A DNA stretch of 64,000 nucleotides, taken from NCBI RefSeq assembly GCF_000764225.1, contig NZ_JQED01000008.1, forward strand, positions 1 through 64,000. Direction: 5' to 3'. This stretch comes from Colwellia psychrerythraea (lineage in GTDB: Bacteria; Pseudomonadota; Gammaproteobacteria; Enterobacterales; Alteromonadaceae). Position numbers and translations under genes: made by a program. This document shows positions 1 through 7,167 of the stretch, in pieces (positions within the stretch are counted from its first letter, which is position 1; every line of letters starts with the position of its first letter). Below the pieces are notes generated by a model, which saw only the letters and a program-made list of their open reading frames with translations, searched no databases and was not told where the DNA came from.

Positions 1-81
1 GCGTTGGTCTTCAACGTGCGCCACTTCAGTAGACACTTTATGGGTATCTAAGCCAATGAAAAGTATGTTATGTTTGTACAT
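1..81 (-). CDS. IS110-family transposase, N-terminal fragment running off the window
   Basis: Only the first 27 codons are visible, read leftward from an ATG at 79-81 with a GGAGG Shine-Dalgarno 7 bases upstream. The peptide contains the segment FIGLDTHKVSTEVAHVED. The GLD aspartate is what is expected for the first acidic residue of the DEDD (RuvC-like) catalytic core of IS110-family transposases, which start with this motif close to the N-terminus. The frame stays open to the window edge. The family call rests on this short motif only; group (IS110 or IS1111) cannot be decided. Confidence 0.6.
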   Translation of the reverse strand, partial: MYKHNILFIGLDTHKVSTEVAHVEDQR

Positions 82-190
82 GCTAGCCTCCAATTTATAT
101 TGTTTAACACATATATTATGGCTCTGGCTTTGCTAACCCACGAATTTGGAGGCTAGCACCTCGTGGGGAGTCATTATGTCTAGGTAACAG
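82..190. other. Noncoding left flank of the IS110-type element with nested inverted repeats
   Basis: A perfect 13-bp inverted repeat (TGCTAGCCTCCAA at 81-93 and its complement at 146-158) encloses the start of the transposase leader. A 7-bp pair (CCCACGA at 138-144, TCGTGGG at 161-167) forms a second possible hairpin. IS110-group elements are known to carry a structured bridge RNA in the noncoding end upstream of the transposase, so this stretch is where one would lie. The IS3 insertion at 191 probably cuts the original flank short. That an RNA is made from here is inference. Confidence 0.35.
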
Positions 191-251
191 TGTTACCCAC
201 AATTAGTGGACACCTTCTATAGTTAGATTATGTCTAACATTGAGGTGACAC

Positions 252-560
252 ATGACCAAGAAACAAACCCAAGCTTATACTGAAGAATTTCGCAAAGAAG
301 CTGTGCGTAGAGCTGAGCAAAAAGGTAATACCGCAGCCTCTGTTGGTCGAGAACTAGGTATCAGTGCCCAACAAATCTATAACTGGCGTCGTCAGTTTAA
401 TCGTCTCTCAGATAAACAATTCAATTCACTTCATGGAGTTGATTATTCGAAAAAAGAAACCGAAGAAGTACGGCAGTTAAAGCGCAAACTGCATGATTTA
501 GAAGAAGAAAATGAGTTTCTAAAAAAGGCTACTGCGTACTTTGCGAAGCACCAAGAGTAA
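252..560 (+). CDS. IS3-family transposase OrfA (helix-turn-helix and leucine zipper)
   Basis: A 102-residue basic protein. The N-terminal half carries the HTH_Tnp_1 pattern: FRKEAVRRAEQKGNTAASVG followed by ISAQQIYNWRRQF. The C-terminal half is a heptad-rich coiled coil (VRQLKRKLHDLEEENEFLKK). OrfA recognises the inverted repeats, and through -1 frameshifting near its end supplies the N-terminus of the OrfAB transposase. The ATG follows TTGAGGTGACAC, giving a fair Shine-Dalgarno. Length and order match the family. Confidence 0.9.
   Translation: MTKKQTQAYTEEFRKEAVRRAEQKGNTAASVGRELGISAQQIYNWRRQFNRLSDKQFNSLHGVDYSKKETEEVRQLKRKLHDLEEENEFLKKATAYFAKHQE
521..527 (+). promoter_or_regulatory. Programmed -1 ribosomal frameshift heptamer A AAA AAG
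   Basis: The heptamer lies in the last part of orfA with codon phase A_AAA_AAG, the arrangement needed for tandem slippage. A -1 shift here enters a frame open from 527 through the orfB start at 602, adding residues that end in KYALIAEFKQRFTI just before the MCRALRVSRSGFY start of OrfB. That extension resembles the usual N-terminal part of IS3 OrfB. The full OrfAB product would therefore span 252-1414. Confidence 0.75.
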
Positions 561-601
561 AGTACGCGCTGATTGCTGAGTTCAAGCAGCGTTTTACCAT
601 T

Positions 602-1414
602 GTGATGATGTGCCGTGCTTTACGGGTTTCTCGTTCAGGCTTTTACCGTTGGTTAAGTTGTCCTGATAATAGATGGAAGTTAAAACGCCAATTAATAACA
701 GCGAGCGTACTTGATGTTTATGCTACATTTAAAGCGCGTTATGGTGCCCCGCGTATTGCTAAGGAGCTTGCTGCTTTAGGCGTGAGTTGCTCAAAAAATT
801 ATGTCGCCAACATCATGCACAGAGAAGGGTTAAGAGCACGTAATGGTAAAGCGTTTAAGTATAGCCATCACAGCTCAGCAATGATTAACGTCGCGGGCAA
901 TGTGTTAAAGCGTCAGTTCGCTGTTGATAAGCCTAACCAAAAGTGGGTGACCGATATCACGTATATTTGGGTAAAAGATAGATGGTTGTACTTGGCTACG
1001 GTCATGGATTTGTTCTCTCGTAGTATTATTGGCTGGTCGTTGGATTTAACGATGACGGAGAAACTCAATACGGATGCACTGCAGATGGCTTTTATTCGTC
1101 GCGATATCGCACCTGGTTTAATTATTCATTCTGATAGAGGCGTGCAGTATCGGGCAGTTAAATACCAAGACTTAATCCGTAGTAAAGGAGGTGTTGTGAG
1201 TATGAGCCGTCGTGGTAATTGTTGGGATAATGCAGTGATGGAATCTTTCTATAGTCGCTTGAAAGTAGAGCTTATTTACGCTGAACAATACCGCTCGATT
1301 GATGAAGCAAGATCGGGTATATTTGAATACATTGAGGTTTTTTATAACCGTTTACGTAGGCATTCGGCATTGGGCTATGTCAGTCCTGCTGAATATGAGC
1401 GCATTTGCGCATAA
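602..1414 (+). CDS. IS3-family transposase OrfB, DDE integrase domain
   Basis: A 270-residue protein, normally the C-terminal part of the OrfAB fusion. It has the HTH_21 region (ARYGAPRIAKEL) followed by the rve integrase core. The acidic residues are visible in VTDITYIW (first D), IIHSDRGVQY (second D) and CWDNAVMESFYSRLKVE (the E about 35 residues on). The tail YNRLRRHSALGYVSPAEYE is the family signature. The GTG at 602 may serve for independent initiation, but the frame is open upstream to the slippery site at 521-527. No internal stop, so it is probably functional. Confidence 0.93.
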   Translation: MMMCRALRVSRSGFYRWLSCPDNRWKLKRQLITASVLDVYATFKARYGAPRIAKELAALGVSCSKNYVANIMHREGLRARNGKAFKYSHHSSAMINVAGNVLKRQFAVDKPNQKWVTDITYIWVKDRWLYLATVMDLFSRSIIGWSLDLTMTEKLNTDALQMAFIRRDIAPGLIIHSDRGVQYRAVKYQDLIRSKGGVVSMSRRGNCWDNAVMESFYSRLKVELIYAEQYRSIDEARSGIFEYIEVFYNRLRRHSALGYVSPAEYERICA

Positions 1415-1471
1415 CCAGTGTCTACTTTTTATGGGTAACACCAGTAACCATCTATGGCACAGAGAATGCCG

Positions 1472-1789
1472 ATGAAATTTAGGTATAGCATGGTTAGTGT
1501 ATTAATGGTCTGGCTATCTATTTTTGTTGCAGCATACCCCGTGTGGGTTATTAGCGAATATCTATCAATATTGTTAAATATTGCTGATGGAGCATCAATT
1601 ACAGACCAAGCTAATGGTTGGCTTTGGTTTACCCTTCTTATATTAGAATTCTTGATTGTCGTTACAGTCTGTTATGTACTTTGGGCGCTAATCTTTGGCA
1701 AATTAAATGGTTGGTCTCCTCAAAAGTCTTTTGGCGTGTTTATCAAATTTAAATACCCAAAGCATTGGTATAAAGCAAAGGTTACCTAA
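1472..1789 (+). CDS. Small membrane protein of unknown function, cassette-like
   Basis: Not recognised. About 105 residues with two hydrophobic segments (roughly 5-30 and 50-75), a basic C-terminus and no motif I can name. ATGs at 1454 and 1466 are also in frame; 1472 is preferred because GAG lies 7 bases upstream and the sequence then opens with MKFRYS and a hydrophobic helix. The IS3 element ends about 30 bp upstream, so the native promoter may have been displaced. The stop is within an attC-like sequence (1784-1790), as in integron cassettes. Confidence 0.55.
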   Translation: MKFRYSMVSVLMVWLSIFVAAYPVWVISEYLSILLNIADGASITDQANGWLWFTLLILEFLIVVTVCYVLWALIFGKLNGWSPQKSFGVFIKFKYPKHWYKAKVT

Positions 1790-1811
1790 CAAGTAGTTTA
1801 AAAGGACAATG
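1784..1811. other. attC-like left half-site overlapping the stop of the preceding gene
   Basis: ACCTAAC at 1784-1790 fits the RYYYAAC consensus of the attC R'' box and is followed by AAGTAGTTTAAAAGGACA, close to the left end of Vibrio and Shewanella chromosomal integron attC sites. No matching right half (GTTRRRY with its complementary arm) follows, so this is a truncated or degenerate site. The overlap with the gene's stop codon is typical of cassettes. Confidence 0.45.
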
Positions 1812-2028
1812 ATCCTCCCTCGATTAAACAGGCTTTTTTGCTTTCAAAGAAGAAGCAGGCGAACGCAGCCATTCCATATATGTCGACTCGTAAACTGTCG
1901 GTTTTCTTTACATCAGAACAAATTATTACTAAGAATAGTTCACGGAAGCACGCTTTTACTGGGGTGGTATCGTATATGCATGTTTTTATAGGCAATCTAA
2001 ATAATACGATGAAAGGGAGTAATACAAA

Positions 2029-2589
2029 ATGATGCATATATTGAAATATACAATTGCGGCCACAGTTCTTTTCGCGTCAAGTTGGGCAAATTCCACATTA
2101 ATCGGTGACGATATCCTAATTAGATTCGATGGATGCTGCGGTGGACCGACAGAAGATATAGTGACAGTGGGTGCTGGCTTTGAGATTTCTGATGGTGATG
2201 GGTCGAACTTCGAAGCGACCACTGCTGGTACAGCTGTGACCAGTATCGACGTGGATGCTTCGTCCGTCACTTTCATGATGCATTTAAGTTACAACCTCGA
2301 TAATCAGTTCTTCACCTTCTCGGATCTAGACTGGGTAGGCGGGGGTGGATTCATCACCGATGCAGTCCTCTCGATCTCTGAGATAGGCACAATCGACCAG
2401 TCCGATATATCTTTCGGTGCCGATTGGTTCAGCATTGAGGTTGGCCTGCAAACACCGGAAAACTACAGCCCAGACCGGATGGTTAGGATCGATTTGGTTA
2501 CCTCACACGATGTACCTGAACCTGTCAGCCTTGTGTTATTTGGCCTTGGGCTCGCTGGCCTTGGATTGTCAAAACGTAAAAAAGCGTAA
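2029..2589 (+). CDS. PEP-CTERM sorting domain protein
   Basis: A 186-residue secreted protein: signal peptide (about 1-22, ending WANS), a short acidic, glycine-rich domain of unknown function, then the sorting tail VPEPVSLVLFGLGLAGLGLS followed by KRKKA. The tail has the V-PEP motif, one transmembrane helix and a basic end, recognised by exosortases for cell-surface or exopolysaccharide-linked export. No exosortase is in the window. GGGAG about 12 bases upstream serves the ATGATG start. GC content here looks higher than in the neighbours, which could reflect transfer. A terminator follows at 2606. Confidence 0.85.
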   Translation: MMHILKYTIAATVLFASSWANSTLIGDDILIRFDGCCGGPTEDIVTVGAGFEISDGDGSNFEATTAGTAVTSIDVDASSVTFMMHLSYNLDNQFFTFSDLDWVGGGGFITDAVLSISEIGTIDQSDISFGADWFSIEVGLQTPENYSPDRMVRIDLVTSHDVPEPVSLVLFGLGLAGLGLSKRKKA

Positions 2590-2605
2590 AGCATGACTAG
2601 TGAAT

Positions 2606-2627
2606 AGCCCTCAACGGAGGGCTTTTT
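2606..2627 (+). terminator. Rho-independent terminator after the PEP-CTERM gene
   Basis: AGCCCTC at 2606-2612 pairs with GAGGGCT at 2617-2623 around a 4-base loop, and a T run follows. Confidence 0.8.
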
Positions 2628-2792
2628 ATTGCTCTAGGGTTGATATGAGTTATGGTCCTTTATTGAGCAGCTGTCAGTACTCGTTCTCAAATATTAGTGT
2701 GTTCCCCTTAGTATTAACTTTGAACTGTGACAAAAGTCATTATTCATAGAAGCACCTCTCTGGTGTTTTGTTTTTTAGGTCTTGTATTTAAT

Positions 2793-3230
2793 TTAGCAGT
2801 GATAATATGGCATTGTTGTTGCGTTAATCCCTCCATTGATGTTCTTTTTTTTAAATTTTCCTAACATTTTATTTATGAGTTTATTGGTACGTTTATTGGT
2901 TGATTTCATTGTTCTGTCATTGAAGTGATCTTTTAAGGTGCAGCCAGTTTTTCGCGTTTTTACTTCAATTGGGCGTTCAGCGATATTTCGCTTATCAGCA
3001 AGTCTGCCGCTGCTGTTATTTTGAGCAACTTCGTCGGGCTTGTGTCCTTCATTGCGCTTTACTCGGCCGATATGAGCCACCTTGGTGCTAACAAGTGTTA
3101 CGTTTAAATTCTCGAAATATGGTGCTTTTCCATGGCTTTGGCAATATGGATAGAACTTAATCCTTGCCTTTTAAGGGCGACTATCATATATCTATCACCT
3201 TCGGTGAGTTGTTGATATGTAGTAGTTTTT
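2793..3230 (-). pseudogene. Degenerate IS30-type transposase remnant
   Basis: Read on the minus strand, about 3215-3125 translates to a segment containing LTEGDRYMIVALKRQGLSSI and HIAKAMEKHH, matching the N-terminal helix-turn-helix start of IS30-family transposases. A stop and frame change follow. A second open piece (3080-2793) contains KTRKTGCTLKDHFNDRTMKS and LINKMLGKFKKK, which resembles the later part of the same family around the catalytic core. The pieces are in different frames with material missing, so the gene is dead. No terminal repeats were identified. The N-terminal match is the stronger evidence. Confidence 0.5.
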
Positions 3231-3274
3231 TAATTTGTGGTAGGAGCAAAAAACTAAAACTATCGCAACTCAAC

Positions 3275-3314
3275 GTTTAACCAACATTACTTAGCCGTTT
3301 ATTCGGCGTTAGTT
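3275..3314. other. attC-like right half-site
   Basis: The stretch AACCAACATTACTTAGCC followed by GTTTATTCGGCGTTAGTT has the hairpin GCCG...CGGC and a GTTAGTT box (6 of 7 to GTTRRRY) as at the right end of chromosomal-integron attC sites. It resembles the right ends at 31976-32012 and 32446-32482 (CCAACAAT.TTT..GCC). It lies 27 bases before the next start codon, the usual position of a cassette boundary. Confidence 0.45.
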
Positions 3315-3340
3315 TTCTTTCTAATACCGAGATTAATTAA

Positions 3341-3712
3341 ATGACTAGTGCAGTTGAAATAGTGCAAAAACAACTTGAAGCATATAACAACAAAGATGTT
3401 CAAGCCTGGCTTAGTACATATGCTAAAGATGCAATTCAGTACTCTATGGAAGGTGAGGTTCTAGCTTCAGGACACAATGAAATGAAGCAGAATATAGTGA
3501 TTCGATTCAAAGAGAAGGAGTTATTTGCCGAGCTGAAAAACAGAATAGTTTGTGAGGATATGATCATTGACCTCGAATTAATTACTCGGAACTTTCCAGA
3601 AGGAAAAGGTACTATTGAAATGTTATGTATTTATCACGTTGAAAATGATCTAATCAAAAAAGGGCAATTCAAAGTGTTTAATAAAGTCGTTTTCGGTGCT
3701 GACGAAAGCTAA
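3341..3712 (+). CDS. NTF2/SnoaL-like protein
   Basis: A 123-residue protein with the nuclear transport factor 2 / SnoaL-like pattern: N-terminal helix with VQKQLEAYNNKDVQAWLSTY, then beta strands around DAIQYSMEGEVLASG, ending in an antiparallel sheet (IEMLCIYHVENDLIKKGQFK). Such proteins are steroid-isomerase-like folds, often of unknown substrate. No signal peptide, so cytoplasmic. It sits alone between attC-like sequences (3275-3314 and 3711-3730) like a one-gene cassette. The fold is fairly sure; the reaction is unknown. Confidence 0.75.
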   Translation: MTSAVEIVQKQLEAYNNKDVQAWLSTYAKDAIQYSMEGEVLASGHNEMKQNIVIRFKEKELFAELKNRIVCEDMIIDLELITRNFPEGKGTIEMLCIYHVENDLIKKGQFKVFNKVVFGADES

Positions 3713-4025
3713 CAAAAATTTAAAGCGGGACTGGGTAATTCTCCCGCTTTAGTGGACACCTGCTCATATTACAGAGGAGGCTACTATATTTAAAAATATA
3801 TCCTAATGCACATGAGTTTTCATGGGTGATCAAATCGGGTTATGCCACTTAACTAAGCGACAACGCGAGTGCAATAGTCAGCTTAATACCGAGAACAGTC
3901 TGTGGAACCTTAACCACGAGAGTAAGATGATACTAGTTGATTTGTAGAAAATTAACGTTCGCCATTCTTTATTTCCGATAAAGTCGTTAATATTACCTTA
4001 ACTTTTAATTAATAAATTATGTTCG
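3711..4025. other. Gene-free stretch: attC-like start, IS-end-like motif, then nothing recognised
   Basis: The segment begins GCTAACAAAAATTTAAAGCG, a possible attC left half. Inverted repeat AAAGCGGGA (3722-3730) / TCCCGCTTT (3742-3750) could be a hairpin. TCCCGCTTTAGTGGACACCT at 3742-3761 resembles an IS3-family end (the complete IS has AGTGGACACCT at its left end). From 3766 to 4025 I see no gene, repeat or RNA. The attC and IS readings are both weak. Confidence 0.35.
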
Positions 4026-4517
4026 ATGATAACGCTTAGAGACTTTAAAGAAGAAGATAAAACAGCACTTTTGAATATTTTAAATGAACCCCAAGTAATA
4101 AAGTACTTATCATCTAAAATTCCTACACCTTATACTCTTGAGGATGCACATTGGTGGGTTTTTACCGGAAGTAAAATAGGTATTGTGAAAGCGATAGAGT
4201 TCAAAGGTGAGTTGATAGGATGTATTGGCGCCGAGAAAGGGTTGTTTGAGTATCAACGTTCTGCTGAATTAGGTTACTGGATTGCAAAAGATTATTGGGG
4301 GCAGGGGTTCGCAACGCGAGCGATTAAGCAATTCATTCCTTTTGTATTTGAAACGACAGATATAGTTAGGCTTTTTGCTTCAGTTTTTTCTGGTAATACA
4401 GCTTCTGAACGGGTACTTAGTAAATGCGGTTTCCAATTAGAAGTAATACAGCAAAAAGCAATATTTAAAGAGGGTGAGTTCTTTAACAGTCATATGTTTA
4501 GTCTTTTGAAAGCGTGA
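4026..4517 (+). CDS. GNAT N-acetyltransferase, RimJ/RimL type
   Basis: A 163-residue Acetyltransf_3 protein. It opens MITLRDFKEEDKTALLNILN, has the strand GELIGCIGAEKG and the acetyl-CoA motif ELGYWIAKDYWGQGFATRAI (the (R/Q)xxGxG/A loop is WGQGFAT). The C-terminal part NTASERVLSKCGFQLEV is typical. It acetylates an amine on a small molecule or protein N-terminus; substrate unknown. No clear Shine-Dalgarno precedes the start. A second GNAT gene follows 29 bp downstream, probably co-transcribed. Confidence 0.85.
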   Translation: MITLRDFKEEDKTALLNILNEPQVIKYLSSKIPTPYTLEDAHWWVFTGSKIGIVKAIEFKGELIGCIGAEKGLFEYQRSAELGYWIAKDYWGQGFATRAIKQFIPFVFETTDIVRLFASVFSGNTASERVLSKCGFQLEVIQQKAIFKEGEFFNSHMFSLLKA

Positions 4518-4546
4518 TAATTACATGAAGTTGAACTGGAGTTTAA

Positions 4547-4960
4547 ATGAACATTGAAGTATTAGATAAACCAGAACAAGAATTAATTGATTATCTAGAT
4601 AATAAAATCTCTGAATTTAATTGGGCTAACTGGGAAGTCAGTGAGCGAATCCCTTTAGCTGTACAAATTAAAAATGATCAAGGTGTTGTTATTGCTGGTG
4701 CTGCAGCGCGTACATTTGGAAATTGGTTGTTGCTCAATACTTTATGGGTTTCAGACGAATTAAGGGGGCAAAATATTGGCAGTAAAGTTTTAAAAGAAAT
4801 AGAAGCTGCGGGCAAGAAGCGTGGTTGTATTAAGTGTTTACTGGATACGTTAAATTTTCAAGCAATGCCTTTTTATGAAAAGCGAGGTTATACAACAGAA
4901 TGGGTCCAACAAGATTACCCTAAAACAGGCTGCAAATACTTTATGGTGAAAGTACTTTAG
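4547..4960 (+). CDS. GNAT family N-acetyltransferase
   Basis: A 137-residue single-domain GNAT. The acetyl-CoA loop is in LWVSDELRGQNIGSKVLKEI (RGQNIG), followed by CLLDTLNFQAMPFYEKRGY, the usual C-terminal motif B. Start at ATG with TGGAG about 8 bases upstream. It follows the preceding acetyltransferase by 29 bp on the same strand, so they form a likely two-gene unit, though the sequences belong to different GNAT branches. Substrate unknown. Confidence 0.82.
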   Translation: MNIEVLDKPEQELIDYLDNKISEFNWANWEVSERIPLAVQIKNDQGVVIAGAAARTFGNWLLLNTLWVSDELRGQNIGSKVLKEIEAAGKKRGCIKCLLDTLNFQAMPFYEKRGYTTEWVQQDYPKTGCKYFMVKVL

Positions 4961-5256
4961 ATGTTTTGAGTGTTAGTAATGGCTGGGCGGGCTATACAAT
5001 ATGCTGCTTTAACTGTGTCAACTTTACTGTTCGACTTCATCTTTATAAAGAAAGAGCTAGCTTTCAATTAAATAACTGAAGTTAATAACTTCACCGATCT
5101 GTTTATCCGTGTAAACCTCATCATAGGGGAAAGGAATTATAATAAAAACAATGGATTATTTCATTGCAGTTGATCTGTTTGCTATGTCTTCATCAGTAAC
5201 TCCTGATCCTAATAATATTACGGTAATGGCGGTTTAATTGGAAAGCGTTGTGCGAC

Positions 5257-5802
5257 TTAATACGCAGACAATATCTTAATACATTTCGATGTAACCTCAC
5301 TTCCTTTGCCAGTGACGTAAGCGGTGGTGATAGCGCCTTCTTTCAAAATACATATTGCATCAAGTAGGAGAGGAGATTGACTCGTTAATTTGTTTTTTAT
5401 TAATCGCTTCACTTCTTCTTTGTGCTCCCTGCAATAATGCGAGATATCGCTGTCTTTATCGCTAAACTCTGCAGCCGTATTGATAAAGAAACACCCTCTA
5501 AAATCACCTAAACTTGGCTCTTTGCTATTGAACCAGCTTCCTAGAGCATCAAAAAGTCGCTTAATAACCTCTTGATCTGATTCAGCTTCAGATATTTCAG
5601 CTTCAAGCCAGGTAATAAAGTTTTCATGCCTTTGTTTCAAAGCAGCTAATACTAAAGCCTCTTTGCCTTCAAAGTGGCCATAAAGAGTTTTTTTGGCAAT
5701 GCCGGATGTTTTTAATATCTCATTGATACCAACTGAGTTAATACCTTTTGTATAAAAAAGTGCTAGAGCGGTATCAATCAAAAGTGCTCGTTTTTCATTC
5801 AT
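5257..5802 (-). CDS. TetR/AcrR family transcriptional repressor
   Basis: A 181-residue protein with the TetR_N helix-turn-helix: IDTALALFYTKGINSVGINE followed by IAKKTLYGHFEGKEALVLAA. The C-terminal half is the ligand/dimer domain, with cysteines in DFRGCFF and SHYCREH. AGGAG precedes the start. It is divergent from the HPP-family gene at 5901, and the gap carries two copies of an 18-bp palindrome overlapping a promoter, so it very probably represses that gene and itself. Ligand unknown. The 296 bp downstream (4961-5256) hold no convincing gene. Confidence 0.9.
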   Translation of the reverse strand: MNEKRALLIDTALALFYTKGINSVGINEILKTSGIAKKTLYGHFEGKEALVLAALKQRHENFITWLEAEISEAESDQEVIKRLFDALGSWFNSKEPSLGDFRGCFFINTAAEFSDKDSDISHYCREHKEEVKRLIKNKLTSQSPLLLDAICILKEGAITTAYVTGKGSEVTSKCIKILSAY

Positions 5803-5831
5803 CTAATTCTCCTTTGATCTTGATATCAATA

Positions 5832-5885
5832 TTGACAAAAGTAGACCACTTTGTCTACTATACCAGGTAGACAAATTGGTCTACT
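5832..5885 (+). promoter_or_regulatory. Promoter with tandem TetR operators for the HPP gene
   Basis: TTGACA at 5832-5837 and TACTAT at 5856-5861 form a -35/-10 pair 18 bp apart. Two palindromes of form GTAGAC-N6-GTCTAC lie at 5841-5858 and 5867-5884, centres 26 bp apart. The first covers the spacer and part of the -10. The two copies are also inverted repeats of each other (18 of 19 positions). This is the geometry of a TetR-family operator pair. Confidence 0.75.
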
Positions 5886-5900
5886 AATATTGAGGCGTTT

Positions 5901-6359
5901 ATGAATCATTCGTTATTATCTGTTATTGCTGGCCTTGGCGCATCGTTAGCGATAGGTTTATTATCTGTTATGGAGGCTAATTTGAGCGATGTTGCTTTAC
6001 TTATGGCTCCTTTTGGTGCGACGGCTGTTTTGGTATTTGGCGTGCCAGATAGCCCGCTGGCGCAACCTAAAAATGTAATATTGGGACATTTGATCACTGC
6101 GTTTATTGGTGTGGTATTTACACAGTATGTTGGCGTGACACCAATCTCGCTTGCAATAGCAACGGGGCTAGGTGTTACGGCAATGCTATTATCTAAAACT
6201 ACTCATCCACCTGCAGGGGCTAACCCAATTCTTATTATGTTGTCAGGCCAGAGTTGGGGCTTTTTGATCACACCAGTTTTAATGGGGGCTATGATTATTG
6301 TTTTAGTGGGCAAAGCGTTGCGTATGATGCAAAATAAGTTCACCAAGTTAGGCTGCTAA
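5901..6359 (+). CDS. HPP family integral membrane protein
   Basis: A 152-residue protein with four predicted transmembrane helices. It has both conserved regions of the HPP family: MAPFGATAVLVFGVPDSPLA near residues 35-55 and TTHPPAGANPILIM near 100-113, containing the name-giving HPP. Members are inner-membrane proteins; some are reported as nitrite transporters in plastids and cyanobacteria, but bacterial roles are mostly open. Divergent from and probably repressed by the TetR gene. The protein ends after the fourth helix, the normal length of short HPP proteins. Confidence 0.85.
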   Translation: MNHSLLSVIAGLGASLAIGLLSVMEANLSDVALLMAPFGATAVLVFGVPDSPLAQPKNVILGHLITAFIGVVFTQYVGVTPISLAIATGLGVTAMLLSKTTHPPAGANPILIMLSGQSWGFLITPVLMGAMIIVLVGKALRMMQNKFTKLGC

Positions 6360-6409
6360 TCAAGCTGTTAACTGGTTTTTTACGAGGGTGAGAATTAAAG
6401 GGGATTTCA

Positions 6410-6715
6410 ATGGCATATGAAAGAATAATGGGACTTGACGTGATTGATGAGCAAGAATATCAGCAGTATCGTGAAGCAATGATGCCTATATTAAAATCAT
6501 TTGGTGGTTCATTTGGTTTTGATTTTAAAGTATCAGAAGTTTTGTTATCTAAAACAAGTGATAATATTAATAGAGTGTTCACAATCACTTTTCCTAGTCA
6601 AAAACAGATGGAGAGTTTTTTTTCATATCCTGATTATTTGGATGTAAAAAATATGTATTTTGATCGTTCTGTTAAAAGCAATACGATTATATCGTTACAT
6701 GAAACGACTATTTAG
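6410..6715 (+). CDS. DUF1330-like protein
   Basis: A 101-residue protein fitting the DUF1330 ferredoxin-like fold. The N-terminal strand YERIMGLDVIDEQEYQQYRE is followed by ILKSFGGSFGFDFKV, and then FPSQKQMESFFSYPDY where the family has a conserved Phe/Pro and Trp-like position. Small cytoplasmic proteins of unknown function. It lies 50 bp after the HPP gene on the same strand and may be under the same TetR control; GGGG 8 bases upstream is its Shine-Dalgarno. Confidence 0.65.
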   Translation: MAYERIMGLDVIDEQEYQQYREAMMPILKSFGGSFGFDFKVSEVLLSKTSDNINRVFTITFPSQKQMESFFSYPDYLDVKNMYFDRSVKSNTIISLHETTI

Positions 6716-6733
6716 CATGAAAGAGAGTGAAGA

Positions 6734-6958
6734 ATGAATTTTTCTGTTAACAATATTTTCTTTCTGAGTTTATTGTTACTTGGCTTAGGTATAGTTTTTA
6801 TCATTGCCGAGAACTCATTTTATCAATATGTAGATGATTCAGGTGTTCTTCATGAAAGTTTATTTATGCCATTAGGAGTGCTCAGTTTCTGGATGGGAAT
6901 TCTATTCTTACTATTTTCTCTGCTACAAAAAATTTGGCAATTGTTAAGTCATCAGTAA
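6734..6958 (+). CDS. DUF3955-like small membrane protein
   Basis: A 74-residue protein with two transmembrane helices (about 7-25 and 45-66) joined by a periplasm-facing loop containing YVDDSGVLHESLFMPLG. The loop plus helix order matches the DUF3955 family, whose function is unknown. Its start follows the preceding stop by 18 bp with AGAGTGAAG upstream, so it is likely the last gene of the TetR-controlled group. Confidence 0.6.
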   Translation: MNFSVNNIFFLSLLLLGLGIVFIIAENSFYQYVDDSGVLHESLFMPLGVLSFWMGILFLLFSLLQKIWQLLSHQ

Positions 6959-7167
6959 ATGAACAGATAACATAGGCTAAGCCAAATATCAGTGGAATAT
7001 GCCATGAAGGGTGATTGGCATACAGACTGATTGTGTAAGGGACTGGTGCTTTTTTATTGAGACAGCGCATAAGGTAGTCGTGTGCTAACATTTATTACGC
7101 CTACACTTGAGCGTGATACCTATATTGTCTACAATAACGCACTTTTCATTTACTACAAGTCATCACC

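Larger units (their letters stand above)
191..1441 (+). mobile_element. IS3-family insertion sequence, apparently complete
   Basis: Ends are imperfect inverted repeats: the left end begins TGTTACCCACAATTAGTGGA and the right end, read inward on the other strand, begins TGTTACCCATAAAAAGTAGA. Both show the TG...CA termini usual for the family. CAG precedes the left end at 188-190 and follows at 1442-1444, fitting a 3-bp target duplication; the exact right boundary is uncertain by one base (1440 or 1441). Inside are orfA and orfB in the -1 phase arrangement expected of IS3 elements. Everything needed for activity looks intact. It separates the IS110 fragment from the membrane-protein gene at 1472. 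Confidence 0.85.

Noticed and set aside
1790..2028. Overlapping short frames between the cassette-like gene and the PEP-CTERM gene
   Set aside because: Neither strand gives a protein with a start signal or motif; treated as noncoding.
5150..5236. 28-codon frame after AAGGAATT
   Set aside because: Too short, with no family likeness or hydrophobic pattern. It might be the start of a lost gene, but there is no support.
6882..7091. Minus-strand open frame overlapping the end of the DUF3955-like gene
   Set aside because: No start signal, and it overlaps a supported gene in antisense. No family recognised.
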